64,000 nucleotides of DNA from Candidatus Kryptoniota bacterium. GTDB taxonomy: Bacteria; Bacteroidota; Ignavibacteria; Kryptoniales; Kryptoniaceae. Positions 47,680 through 55,035 of this stretch are shown one piece after another. The stretch covers positions 1 through 64,000 of the forward strand of contig CALJEK010000017.1 in NCBI GenBank assembly GCA_938074445.1. Direction: 5' to 3'. The translations under genes were made by a program, and so were the position numbers. Each line of letters begins with the position of its first letter. Positions within the stretch are counted from its first letter, which is position 1. The notes under the pieces were generated by a model. The model saw only the letters and a list, made by a program, of their open reading frames with translations, did no database searches and was not told where the DNA came from.

Positions 47680-47769
47680 GGAGAGGGTGGGATTCGAACC
47701 CACGAGCCCGCTTTTTGGCGGGCTACACGCTCTCCAGGCGTGCGCCTTCATCCACTCGGCCACCTCTCC
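47680..47769 (-). tRNA. tRNA-Ser (anticodon GGA)
   Basis: A 90-nt type II tRNA. The acceptor stem GGAGAGG pairs with CCTCTCC, with discriminator G at 47680. The anticodon stem CACGC/GCGTG closes the loop CTGGAGA with anticodon GGA (serine UCC/UCU). The long variable arm has stem AGCCCGC/GCGGGCT, and the T arm holds GTTCGAATC. The 3' CCA is not encoded (the next bases are CTT), so it must be added after transcription. The GGA, D-arm and long arm together establish tRNA-Ser. Confidence 0.97.
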
Positions 47770-47782
47770 ATTTTTCAAATAA

Positions 47783-47811
47783 AATATAAATCAATTAGCC
47801 TAAAAATTCAA
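47783..47811 (-). promoter_or_regulatory. promoter of tRNA-Ser
   Basis: On the minus strand TTGAAT (47811-47806), a 17-nt spacer and TATATT (47788-47783) give a start near 47776, about 7 nt before the mature 5' end. Confidence 0.6.
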
Positions 47812-48040
47812 CTTAAATTCTCCCACCTCACCTAATTAAAATTAACGAAGTTTTCAAAAGTGAACGATCGTAAGGTAAAATTACAAGCGAGACCCTAAAA
47901 AACTTAACATGAGAAAGCGAAACAACACAAATACGCAAGCATATAACTTCTGAAGTAAAATCACTACAACCCACCGTCATCGCTTAACATCAACATTTGT
48001 GCCGACACTCTGGACTTAAACATACGCCCAAACAAATCTG
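47812..48040. other. intergenic stretch with no recognisable feature
   Basis: About 230 bases between the tRNA-Ser promoter and the CRP-type palindrome. I see no ORF with a sensible start, no tRNA and no strong hairpin; only the short palindrome ACTTCTGAAGT near 47947-47957. It may hold upstream control sites of the T9SS cargo gene. Confidence 0.5.
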
Positions 48041-48056
48041 TGTGATTAATATCACA
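48041..48056 (+). promoter_or_regulatory. perfect CRP/FNR-type palindrome upstream of the T9SS cargo gene
   Basis: TGTGATTAATATCACA is a 16-bp perfect inverted repeat equal to the CRP consensus TGTGA-N6-TCACA. Its centre (48048.5) lies about 58-59 nt before the predicted transcription start at 48107, near the -61.5 class I activator position. A CRP/FNR/Dnr-family factor is inferred; none is encoded in the window. Confidence 0.7.
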
Positions 48057-48072
48057 TATAAATTTATCCCCC

Positions 48073-48100
48073 TTGACCAATTTTTCGGTTGGTGTTAAAT
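48073..48100 (+). promoter_or_regulatory. promoter of the T9SS cargo gene
   Basis: TTGACC (48073-48078), a 16-nt spacer and TTAAAT (48095-48100). The weak -10 (4 of 6 bases of the consensus) fits a promoter that depends on the activator bound at 48041-48056. The predicted start is about 48107, leaving a leader of roughly 120 nt. Confidence 0.5.
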
Positions 48101-48115
48101 TACCAAAAAAATTCT

Positions 48116-48171
48116 GTCACCGAAAGGTCCTGACTAAGTTCAAATAGTGAATTGCAAAGCCATAGGGAGGA
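48116..48171 (+). ncRNA. possible structured 5' leader (riboswitch-like element)
   Basis: Hairpin 1 is GTCACC (48116-48121), a GAAA tetraloop, GGT, a CCT bulge, then GAC (48132-48134). Hairpin 2 is AGTTCA (48137-48142) with TGAATT (48148-48153). Then comes GCAAAGCCATAGGGAGG. TCCT (48128-48131) can pair with AGGA (48168-48171) as a pseudoknot. The pieces ACCGAAAGGT and GCAAAGCCATAGGG resemble parts of c-di-GMP-I (GEMM) riboswitches, but the GEMM 5' half and its GGACGCAAAGC spacing are not present, so I do not call it one. Confidence 0.35.
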
Positions 48172-48217
48172 AAGCAATAAAGAAAAATGAACCTCTCAAA
48201 ACTTAAAAATAAACTAA

Positions 48218-48224
48218 GGGAGGT
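48218..48224 (+). promoter_or_regulatory. ribosome binding site that sets the GTG 48229 start
   Basis: GGGAGGT lies 4 nt before GTG 48229. The other purine-rich GGAGG (48166-48170) is 16 nt from ATG 48187, too far to serve it well. Confidence 0.7.
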
Positions 48225-48228
48225 ATCC

Positions 48229-50796
48229 GTGAAATTTTTTAATTTACCTCTATTGGTGTCTCTGTTAATTTTATTTAACTCAGTTGGTGCCCAAATAAAT
48301 GAACCAGATGTCATTAGGAATTTGAAAAGAAATGTTAACACATTTGGATTTCAGCCGAATATGGGACAGGTTGGGGATTTTGAAGGGAGAAAGGTGAAAG
48401 ATGTATTGTTTTTCACAAGGCATAGCGGTATTGATTTGTATGTCGGAGAGGATGGGGTAAGTTATGTGATAAGGGATTTGAGGGGTGAATTTAAAAAGAT
48501 AAACGAAATGAGTTTGATGGAGAAAGAGGTTTTTCAGGACACAGTGGTATGGGCGAGGGTTGATTTGAGAGTTGTTGGGGGTATTGTTAGATGTGATATG
48601 ATAGAGTATTCAGAGCCGATGGATGGGTATACGAATTACTACCTACCACACTGTCCTGAGGGTGTTCTATTTGTCCCGAGTTATAGGGTTGTGAGGATAA
48701 GGGAAGTTTACCCTGGGATAGATTGGGTTTGGAAGATCGATGAGGATGGTCTATTACATCATGAGTTTGATGTTAAACCTGGTTCAGATGTGAGCAAGAT
48801 AAAACTTGAGGTAAAGTGGGCGGATGTGAAGATAAGTGAAGATGGTAAGAGATTGAGGTTGTCAACTCCAGTTGGTGAGATAGAGGATGGGGAAATTTTT
48901 GGTTATGATGATAGAGGGAAGGTTGAGTTAAGTTATTTTGTTGATGAAGGTAGATTTGTGTCGTTTAGGGTTGAGGGAAGATATCAAGGTAGATTGACGA
49001 TTGACCCACCCCTTGCAAGATTATGGGCTACGTATTATGGAGGAAATGGTAATGAAGATGGTTATTTCATCAAAACAGATGCTCAAGGTAATGTATTTGT
49101 GACGGGATGGGCATCTTCAACTGACTTTCCAACCTTAAATCCAGGCGGAGATGCCTATTTTCAGGGAAGTAATGCTGGAGATAGGGATGTTTTTATTTTA
49201 AAATTCAACAATTCTGGAGTTAGATCGTGGGCTACGTTTTATGGAGGAAGTAGGTGGGATGAAGGTTATTCCATTACAATAGATGTTCAAGGTAATATAT
49301 TTGTGATGGGATCTACATTGTCAGATAACTTTCCAACTTTTAATCCAGGTGGAGGTGCTTATTTTCAGGGAAGTAATGCTGGAGGTACCGATGTTTTTAT
49401 TTTAAAACTCAACAATTCTGGAGTTAGACTATGGGCTACGTATTATGGAGGAAGTGGGAATGAGTGTTACTATTATTATAGATATTATGGCAAGGGTTCC
49501 ATCACGACAGATGCAAACGGTAATATATTTTTAACAGGATATACAGAATCAAACACCTTTCCAACCTTAAATCCAGGTGGAGGTGCTTATTTTCAGGGAA
49601 GTAGGGCTGGTGGTAGTGATGTTTTTATCTTAAAATTTGACAATTCTGGAGTTAGATTATGGGCTACGTTTTATGGAGGAAGTAGTTGGGATGAAGGTTC
49701 TTCCATTACGATAGATGCTCAGGGTAATGTATTCGTAGTGGGAACTACATCTTCAACTAACTTTCCAACTTATGATGCAGGTGGAGGTACTTATTTTCAA
49801 GGATATGCCGGAGATAAGGATGCCTTTATTTTAAAATTCACCAATTCTGGAGTTAGACTATGGGCTACGCATTACGGAGGAATTAAAGATGATTATAGTC
49901 TTTCCGTCACAACAGATGCTCAAGGTAACGTATTTGTGACAGGAGGTACCTATTCAGTTAACTTTCCAACTTATAATCCAGGAGGAGGTGCTTATTTTGA
50001 TAATACTTGTGGAACTGATGGAAATTGTAATTATGATGGTAATTACAATTATTCTGATGCTTTTATTTTAAAATTCACCAATTCTGGAGTTAGATTGTGG
50101 GCTACGTATTACGGAGGAAGTAATAATGAAGGTGCTTCTTCCATCACAATAGATGCTCAGGGTAATGTATTTGTGACGGGATGGGCATCTTCAACTGACT
50201 TTCCAACTCATAATCCAGGTAGAGATGCCTATTTTCAGGGAAGTAATGCCGGAGATAGGGATGCTTTTATTTTAAAATTCAACAATTCTGGAGTTAGATC
50301 GTGGGCTACGTATTATGGAGGAAGTGGTTTTGATTATGGTTCTTCCATCACAACAGATGCTCAAGGTAATGCATTTGTGACAGGAAGGACATCTTCAACT
50401 GACTTCCCAACCTTAAATCCAGGTGGAGGTGCTTATTTTCAGGGAAGTAATGCTGGGTTGGAAGATGCTTTTATTTTAAAGTTTGAGGGTGGAAAGGCGA
50501 CTGCGGTTGAAGATAGAGAGATTCCAAAAGCGTTTGTGGTTTATCAGAATTATCCAAATCCATTTAACCCTGGGACACAGATAAGTTTTGATTTGCCAGA
50601 GGCTGGGAATGTTAAGGTGGAGGTCTACAATGTTCTTGGTGAAAGGGTTGAGGTTGTTTATGATGGATTTATGAGCGCTGGTTTTGGCAAGGTGGTAAGG
50701 TGGGATGCAGTTGGGGTGCCAAGTGGCATATATTTTTACAGGGTTAGTTTAAACAATAGATATGTTGATGTTAAGAAGATGGTTTTGGTGAAGTAA
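48229..50796 (+). CDS. T9SS-secreted SBBP-repeat seven-bladed beta-propeller protein
   Basis: A large surface or secreted protein. Read from GTG 48229 it is 855 aa and begins with a clean signal peptide (KFFNLPLLVSLLILFNSVGAQ); an in-frame ATG at 48187 would add 14 residues. A DUF7948-type N-terminal domain (about 30-260, 'NMGQVGDFEGRKVKDVLFF' start) is followed by seven SBBP repeats of about 68 residues. It ends in a T9SS type A sorting domain from about 770 ('YQNYPNPFNPGTQISFDLP', 'GIYFYRVSLNNRYVDVKKMVLV' in part). Blades 3 and 5 carry Cys-, Tyr- and Asn-rich inserts. It is isolated between terminator and tRNA. Its ligand is unknown. PorU and PorV are encoded 4-9 kb away. Confidence 0.92.
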   Translation: MKFFNLPLLVSLLILFNSVGAQINEPDVIRNLKRNVNTFGFQPNMGQVGDFEGRKVKDVLFFTRHSGIDLYVGEDGVSYVIRDLRGEFKKINEMSLMEKEVFQDTVVWARVDLRVVGGIVRCDMIEYSEPMDGYTNYYLPHCPEGVLFVPSYRVVRIREVYPGIDWVWKIDEDGLLHHEFDVKPGSDVSKIKLEVKWADVKISEDGKRLRLSTPVGEIEDGEIFGYDDRGKVELSYFVDEGRFVSFRVEGRYQGRLTIDPPLARLWATYYGGNGNEDGYFIKTDAQGNVFVTGWASSTDFPTLNPGGDAYFQGSNAGDRDVFILKFNNSGVRSWATFYGGSRWDEGYSITIDVQGNIFVMGSTLSDNFPTFNPGGGAYFQGSNAGGTDVFILKLNNSGVRLWATYYGGSGNECYYYYRYYGKGSITTDANGNIFLTGYTESNTFPTLNPGGGAYFQGSRAGGSDVFILKFDNSGVRLWATFYGGSSWDEGSSITIDAQGNVFVVGTTSSTNFPTYDAGGGTYFQGYAGDKDAFILKFTNSGVRLWATHYGGIKDDYSLSVTTDAQGNVFVTGGTYSVNFPTYNPGGGAYFDNTCGTDGNCNYDGNYNYSDAFILKFTNSGVRLWATYYGGSNNEGASSITIDAQGNVFVTGWASSTDFPTHNPGRDAYFQGSNAGDRDAFILKFNNSGVRSWATYYGGSGFDYGSSITTDAQGNAFVTGRTSSTDFPTLNPGGGAYFQGSNAGLEDAFILKFEGGKATAVEDREIPKAFVVYQNYPNPFNPGTQISFDLPEAGNVKVEVYNVLGERVEVVYDGFMSAGFGKVVRWDAVGVPSGIYFYRVSLNNRYVDVKKMVLVK
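49018..50490 (+). repeat. seven near-identical tandem SBBP repeats at DNA level
   Basis: The unit starting near TGGGCTACG recurs at about 49024, 49229, 49432, 49661, 49861, 50098 and 50307, with spacing of 202-239 nt. Shared blocks such as 'AATTCTGGAGTTAGA' and 'GGAGGTGCTTATTTTCAGGG' are nearly identical at the DNA level, including third positions. Two spacings are longer because of inserts in copies 3 and 5. Confidence 0.9.
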
Positions 50797-50808
50797 GGTT
50801 GAGTTAAA

Positions 50809-50834
50809 GGCGTGGCGTTTTAAAACGCCACGCC
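50809..50834 (+). terminator. intrinsic terminator after the T9SS cargo gene
   Basis: A 26-nt near-perfect palindrome (10-bp arms GGCGTGGCGT / ACGCCACGCC around TTTAAA) is followed by GTAATTTTTTATC. It terminates the plus-strand cargo gene. On the minus strand the downstream T run is weak, so it may also stop the converging radical SAM operon less well. Confidence 0.85.
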
Positions 50835-50842
50835 GTAATTTT

Positions 50843-52132
50843 TTATCTTTTCAAATACCTTCTTATGATTTTAAGCGGAGGATTAAAATATCCATAAGCA
50901 AGGTGCGGAAATTCATCCTTTAAAAGCTTCATCAGATTTTTAATACCAAGTTTCTCACCAATTCCATCAATCCCAATTAACTCAATATACCAATCAGGGT
51001 CAATGTTAAAGTTGCGCCATTGTATCATTGATATATCCGTCTCTTTTATAAGCCTTCTTAACATTTGATATTCCTCCACCCAATCGGTCAATCCAGGTAA
51101 AACAAAATAGTTTATTGAAACCCAGCAATTAAATTTTCTCGCTATTTTTATTGATCTCACAACATCGTCAAAAGAATAGTTATTCGGTCGGTAATATCGG
51201 TGATAAATCTCTGGGATTGCGCTATTCATACTGATGCGAATGCTATCAAGACCTGCCTTACATAGTTCCTCAACTGCTTCGGGTTTACTTCCATTTGTGT
51301 TTATATTGATAATCCCCTTTTTAGTTCTCTTTCTTATTTCCTTTATCGCTTCTTTTATCACTTCCCATATAAGCAAAGGTTCACCTTCACATCCTTGACC
51401 GAAGCTAATCACTGGGTCAGGAGCTCTTTCAAGATGGGGCACTGCAATCTCAAGAATTTCATCAACTGTTGGTATAAAATTCAATCTATCCTGCGTGCTC
51501 GGGATTCCGCTTTCCGGCGGTTGATAAGAGATACAACCGATGCAGTTCGCATTGCATCCTGGCGAAGTTGGTATCGGAGCTTCCCATCTACCGAGAAAAT
51601 AATTTCTTGCAGCGGGGCAAAGATAACGCAAAGCGCAATTTTCACCCAAATGATGAATTAAACGATTATCGGGGTGCTTCTTTAACTTTTTATAAACATT
51701 CCTAACTACTAAGTCATGATTAAATTGATCACAATCTTGCCTTTTATCTGGATCAATCCTAACTGCTGGCACATAAAATTTCCCATCAAGCCATCCAACA
51801 GCGGTATACGCAAAAAGTGGAAGAATTGGCACATTATCTCTATCCTTCTCATAAGCGGATAAGAAAAACTGAGTATACGCAGGAGCAAGAAAAGCGGACA
51901 CCGCTATACCATCCTTAAATACAACCTTTCTGCCAGTTTTCCTATCAAAACCTACAGGTCTTCGCCATGGAAGTTCAAATAGTTGGCTTCCCTCCGGGAG
52001 TTCAATCAAATCATCAATATTTATCTTAACAAAATTGACCCCTGTTCTTCCAGCCATTTCAATTTCAGGCACATCATAGATATTTCCCCTGCCATCGCTA
52101 TAAACAAGATTGGGAACTTTCCTCGGTCTCAC
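50843..52132 (-). CDS. radical SAM protein of unknown function
   Basis: A 429-aa radical SAM enzyme. The [4Fe-4S] motif CNANCIGC (CxxxCxxC) is near residue 193, followed by 'SFGQGCEGEPLLIWEVI' and 'IININTNGSKPEAVEELCKAGLDSIRISMNSA' in parts, as in the MoaA-like fold. An N-terminal roughly 180-aa region with further Cys ('CALRYLCPAAR') could hold another cluster or a zinc site. It lies 40 nt downstream of the GalT/HIT-like gene and may work with it. The product is unknown. Confidence 0.82.
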   Translation of the reverse strand: MRPRKVPNLVYSDGRGNIYDVPEIEMAGRTGVNFVKINIDDLIELPEGSQLFELPWRRPVGFDRKTGRKVVFKDGIAVSAFLAPAYTQFFLSAYEKDRDNVPILPLFAYTAVGWLDGKFYVPAVRIDPDKRQDCDQFNHDLVVRNVYKKLKKHPDNRLIHHLGENCALRYLCPAARNYFLGRWEAPIPTSPGCNANCIGCISYQPPESGIPSTQDRLNFIPTVDEILEIAVPHLERAPDPVISFGQGCEGEPLLIWEVIKEAIKEIRKRTKKGIININTNGSKPEAVEELCKAGLDSIRISMNSAIPEIYHRYYRPNNYSFDDVVRSIKIARKFNCWVSINYFVLPGLTDWVEEYQMLRRLIKETDISMIQWRNFNIDPDWYIELIGIDGIGEKLGIKNLMKLLKDEFPHLAYGYFNPPLKIIRRYLKR

Positions 52133-52172
52133 GCTTTAAAAACTTAAAGATTTAGAAACTTGGTTAAATGGC

Positions 52173-53486
52173 TCAATGTAAATAATACTTCAATGGATTT
52201 GGCTCAACTTTGCACTCTTCAGCGATTAAAAGGTTTGAAATTTTACCTTTATCTCTGAGTTCGAACAATCGTGGCACAAGTTTATCCCTTAGCTCAACGG
52301 GTGTGATTGGGTTTATGTAAATATTTGTTCCGCCTTCAAATCCAGCAGGAACATTTATCCTCCATTTAATCAAAACATGCCATGGCATTTTATAAACTGA
52401 ATCGAAAGGTGTGTAATACCATTCCTCGTTGCATGGGATTTGATTGCCCATTGCTGCATGAATCGCATGAACAAGGTCGCTCATATCTCTAAGTTCTTTC
52501 TCACTTAACTCAAATGGTCTGCCAGCTCTTGATTTTGAATAAATAGCAACGGTTGGGAAACGATGTCCAAATCCAGCGAAAGCGATTGCATTTTCGTTTT
52601 CGGCAAAGACTAAGTTATGATATCCCGCAAAATTTATAGCATACTCATTATAAACATTTGGATTTTCCCTGACCATAGCTATTTGTCTTTCTATAGTTGC
52701 TCCCCAATCATCTAAACCGACAAGTTGTTTATGAAGATGATCAAATGAAGCCCCAGCAGGTCTCAACCAATTTTGAAAAACAGCGATATAACGGACATAG
52801 CGATTAGAATTCATTATGTCAACCATTGCGTCAATTGTAAACTTGAAATACTGATAATGCTCCTCTTGGGTTAACTCCCCTGATGAACACAGATCGCTTG
52901 TCCATTTTGCACCGTCAATGAAATGTCTTCTTGCAATTATAAGCTCATGACATCCGCCAAAAAAACTATCAGCTATTTTAAGTTTTTCATCCGTCGGCAT
53001 TGAATTTATTTCATCGGGTGTTTTCCCCATCATTCGCAATTTATAATTTACCAGTTCAAGCACATGTTTCATACCAGCTGGATTTTCAAGATACGCCCCT
53101 TTCCACTCTTCTTTTCCCTTTGTGAATTTATACTCATAATTTTTTCTCCAATAATCAAGCGTTACAATTTCGAATAAATTGCCAACCCTTCTGAACTCCG
53201 CAACGCTCTCGAAGTATTTATCCGGTGGAAGATAATCAATCCGCTTATAGCTTCCGTCGGGCAATTTTATCAACCGCGATTTTTCAGGTGGAACCTCGTA
53301 ATATCTTTTTTGGCAAAACGAACAATAATCTTCCGGCTGACGAACCTCAAGTGGTTTCGCCGTCTCTGGGACTTCGTTTGTAATTGGTTTATTATTTCTG
53401 CCAGGAACAGACCAAACCTCACTTTCGGTAAACGGGTTAATCTGCTTTACCGTTCCATCTGGCATTATCAAGTAAAGCGGTTTCAT
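52173..53486 (-). CDS. GalT/HIT-superfamily protein (DUF4921-like)
   Basis: A 437-aa protein related to galactose-1-phosphate uridylyltransferase. The HIT-type active motif 'ASFDHLHKQLVGLDDWG' (HxH) is present, and an N-terminal CxxC ('YCSFCQKRYY') probably binds zinc. 'HNLVFAENENAIAFAGFGHRFP' and 'WHVLIKWRINVPAGFEGG' match the uncharacterised DUF4921 group that I recall from Actinobacteria and FCB bacteria. It may transfer or hydrolyse a nucleotide-sugar or similar phosphoester. It is followed after 40 nt by the radical SAM gene, a pairing worth attention. Confidence 0.78.
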   Translation of the reverse strand: MKPLYLIMPDGTVKQINPFTESEVWSVPGRNNKPITNEVPETAKPLEVRQPEDYCSFCQKRYYEVPPEKSRLIKLPDGSYKRIDYLPPDKYFESVAEFRRVGNLFEIVTLDYWRKNYEYKFTKGKEEWKGAYLENPAGMKHVLELVNYKLRMMGKTPDEINSMPTDEKLKIADSFFGGCHELIIARRHFIDGAKWTSDLCSSGELTQEEHYQYFKFTIDAMVDIMNSNRYVRYIAVFQNWLRPAGASFDHLHKQLVGLDDWGATIERQIAMVRENPNVYNEYAINFAGYHNLVFAENENAIAFAGFGHRFPTVAIYSKSRAGRPFELSEKELRDMSDLVHAIHAAMGNQIPCNEEWYYTPFDSVYKMPWHVLIKWRINVPAGFEGGTNIYINPITPVELRDKLVPRLFELRDKGKISNLLIAEECKVEPNPLKYYLH

Positions 53487-53562
53487 AACAAAACAAATCT
53501 TTGATTTATTAAAGCAGAAAAAATTTAAAATATAAAACCTAAAAATTCAAGCCAAATTTCGT

Positions 53563-55008
53563 TTAATCGATTGGCTCATTACCTATGCCACGCCTTTTCA
53601 TCAATCGCTCAATTTCATCTATTGTCTTCGGCGCACCAGAAGAAAGGACAGTATAACCAGTTTCAGTTACAAGAATATCATCTTCAATCCTTACGCCAAT
53701 ATTCCAATATTTAGGGTCGCAATCCGAGCCAGCAGGTATATAAATTCCAGGTTCAATGGTTATAACCATCCCAGGTTCAAGATTGCCTGGTATCCCAATA
53801 TCGTGGACATCAAGCCCAAGATGATGCGTAACGCCGTGCATAAAGTATTTACTTACCTCATTCCTGCTTTTTATAATTCCAAGTTTTAATAAACCATCAG
53901 CGATTACTTCAGACGCTTTAAGTTGAAGTTCAGCAAAACTTACGCCGGGACGAATTAAATTAATGGTTTCTTCCTGTGCTTTGAGCACAATTTCATAAAT
54001 TTGCTTTTGTTCGGGGGAAAATTTCCCATTAGCCGGAATCGTCCTTGTGACATCGGCACAATAATTATGATATTCAGCGCCAATGTCAATTAAAACTAAA
54101 TCACCGTCATTAATTTTCTTTCTATTTGAAGTGTAATGAAGTATAACAGAATTTTCCCCTGAGCCAATGATTGATGGAAAGGCTGGATATTTAGCACCCA
54201 ATTTTGTAAACACATATTCAACCACAGCTTGAATTTCATACTCATACATCCCCGGCTCGCATGACATCATAGCTTGACGATGAGCTTTCACCGTTATATC
54301 AACCGCTTTTTTTATCAGTTCTATTTCTTCTTTCTTCTTTTTCATTCTCATTTTTGCAAGTATTGGGGTTGGATCGGAAAACTGGAATCTGCTTCGTTGT
54401 GAATTTATTATCGACTCAACCGTTTCAATCACATCTTTTACATTTCCTGTGTAGCAGTCTATCGGATATGGGAAGTAAATTGTTTTTGCCTTCGAACTAA
54501 AAATTATCGCACGAATTACGCTTTTAAACTCTTCAATTGGAAGAGCAAGTTGAATTCCCAACTTTTCCATAGCTCCTTTAGTCCCAAGAGTTTTGCCCGT
54601 CCATATCTCTCGAAGCGAATCCCTTTCTTTCAAGAATAGAACTTCACGAATTCTAAAGTCAGATTTGATAGTGTCAAGCGTGACATCATAATATTTCCCT
54701 GTTGCTCTTGCTGCAACTTTTAGAACGGATGGCGCAAATCCAGCCGGCACAAGAACAAGCACGGCGTCCGGCTCCTCAAGTCCAGTTAAATAGTAAAAAT
54801 TATTGTCCTGCTTGAATCTGTATTCAACATCGTTTGATCGAGTCTTCAAGGAATTTGAATAAAAAATTGCAACCGCTTCATTGCCAATCTGCTTCATCAG
54901 TTCCTCTCTGTTTGCCTTGAAAAAAGACGGTGGAAGTAAATCGCGGTCCTGCGAAAAAGACGAAGAGAGAACGAACCAAGACAAGAATAAAATTTTTAAG
55001 ATTTTCAT
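53563..55008 (-). CDS. exported Xaa-Pro aminopeptidase (aminopeptidase P family)
   Basis: An M24 metallopeptidase that removes the N-terminal residue before proline. The preferred start ATG 55008 gives the signal peptide MKILKILFLSWFVLSSSFSQ; an upstream GTG at 55023 adds five residues with no better site. The N-terminal creatinase-like domain is followed by the M24 core, with two-metal ligands in 'LVLIDIGAEYHNYCADVTRTIP' (two Asp), 'HGVTHHLGLDVHD' (His), 'MVITIEPGIYIP' and 'VRIEDDILVTETG' (two Glu). It is 481 aa. It directly follows the M19 dipeptidase gene. Confidence 0.93.
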   Translation of the reverse strand: MKILKILFLSWFVLSSSFSQDRDLLPPSFFKANREELMKQIGNEAVAIFYSNSLKTRSNDVEYRFKQDNNFYYLTGLEEPDAVLVLVPAGFAPSVLKVAARATGKYYDVTLDTIKSDFRIREVLFLKERDSLREIWTGKTLGTKGAMEKLGIQLALPIEEFKSVIRAIIFSSKAKTIYFPYPIDCYTGNVKDVIETVESIINSQRSRFQFSDPTPILAKMRMKKKKEEIELIKKAVDITVKAHRQAMMSCEPGMYEYEIQAVVEYVFTKLGAKYPAFPSIIGSGENSVILHYTSNRKKINDGDLVLIDIGAEYHNYCADVTRTIPANGKFSPEQKQIYEIVLKAQEETINLIRPGVSFAELQLKASEVIADGLLKLGIIKSRNEVSKYFMHGVTHHLGLDVHDIGIPGNLEPGMVITIEPGIYIPAGSDCDPKYWNIGVRIEDDILVTETGYTVLSSGAPKTIDEIERLMKRRGIGNEPID

Positions 55009-55035
55009 CTTACAGTAGCCCACTTTGTTTTACCT

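Noticed and set aside
48116-48171. c-di-GMP-I (GEMM) riboswitch
   Set aside because: Only fragments match; the 5' GGCAAAC part and the GGACGCAAAGC join are missing, so it is kept as an unclassified leader.
49018-50490. CRISPR-like array
   Set aside because: Repeats of about 205 nt are coding, in frame, and correspond to SBBP protein blades; no short repeats with unique spacers exist.
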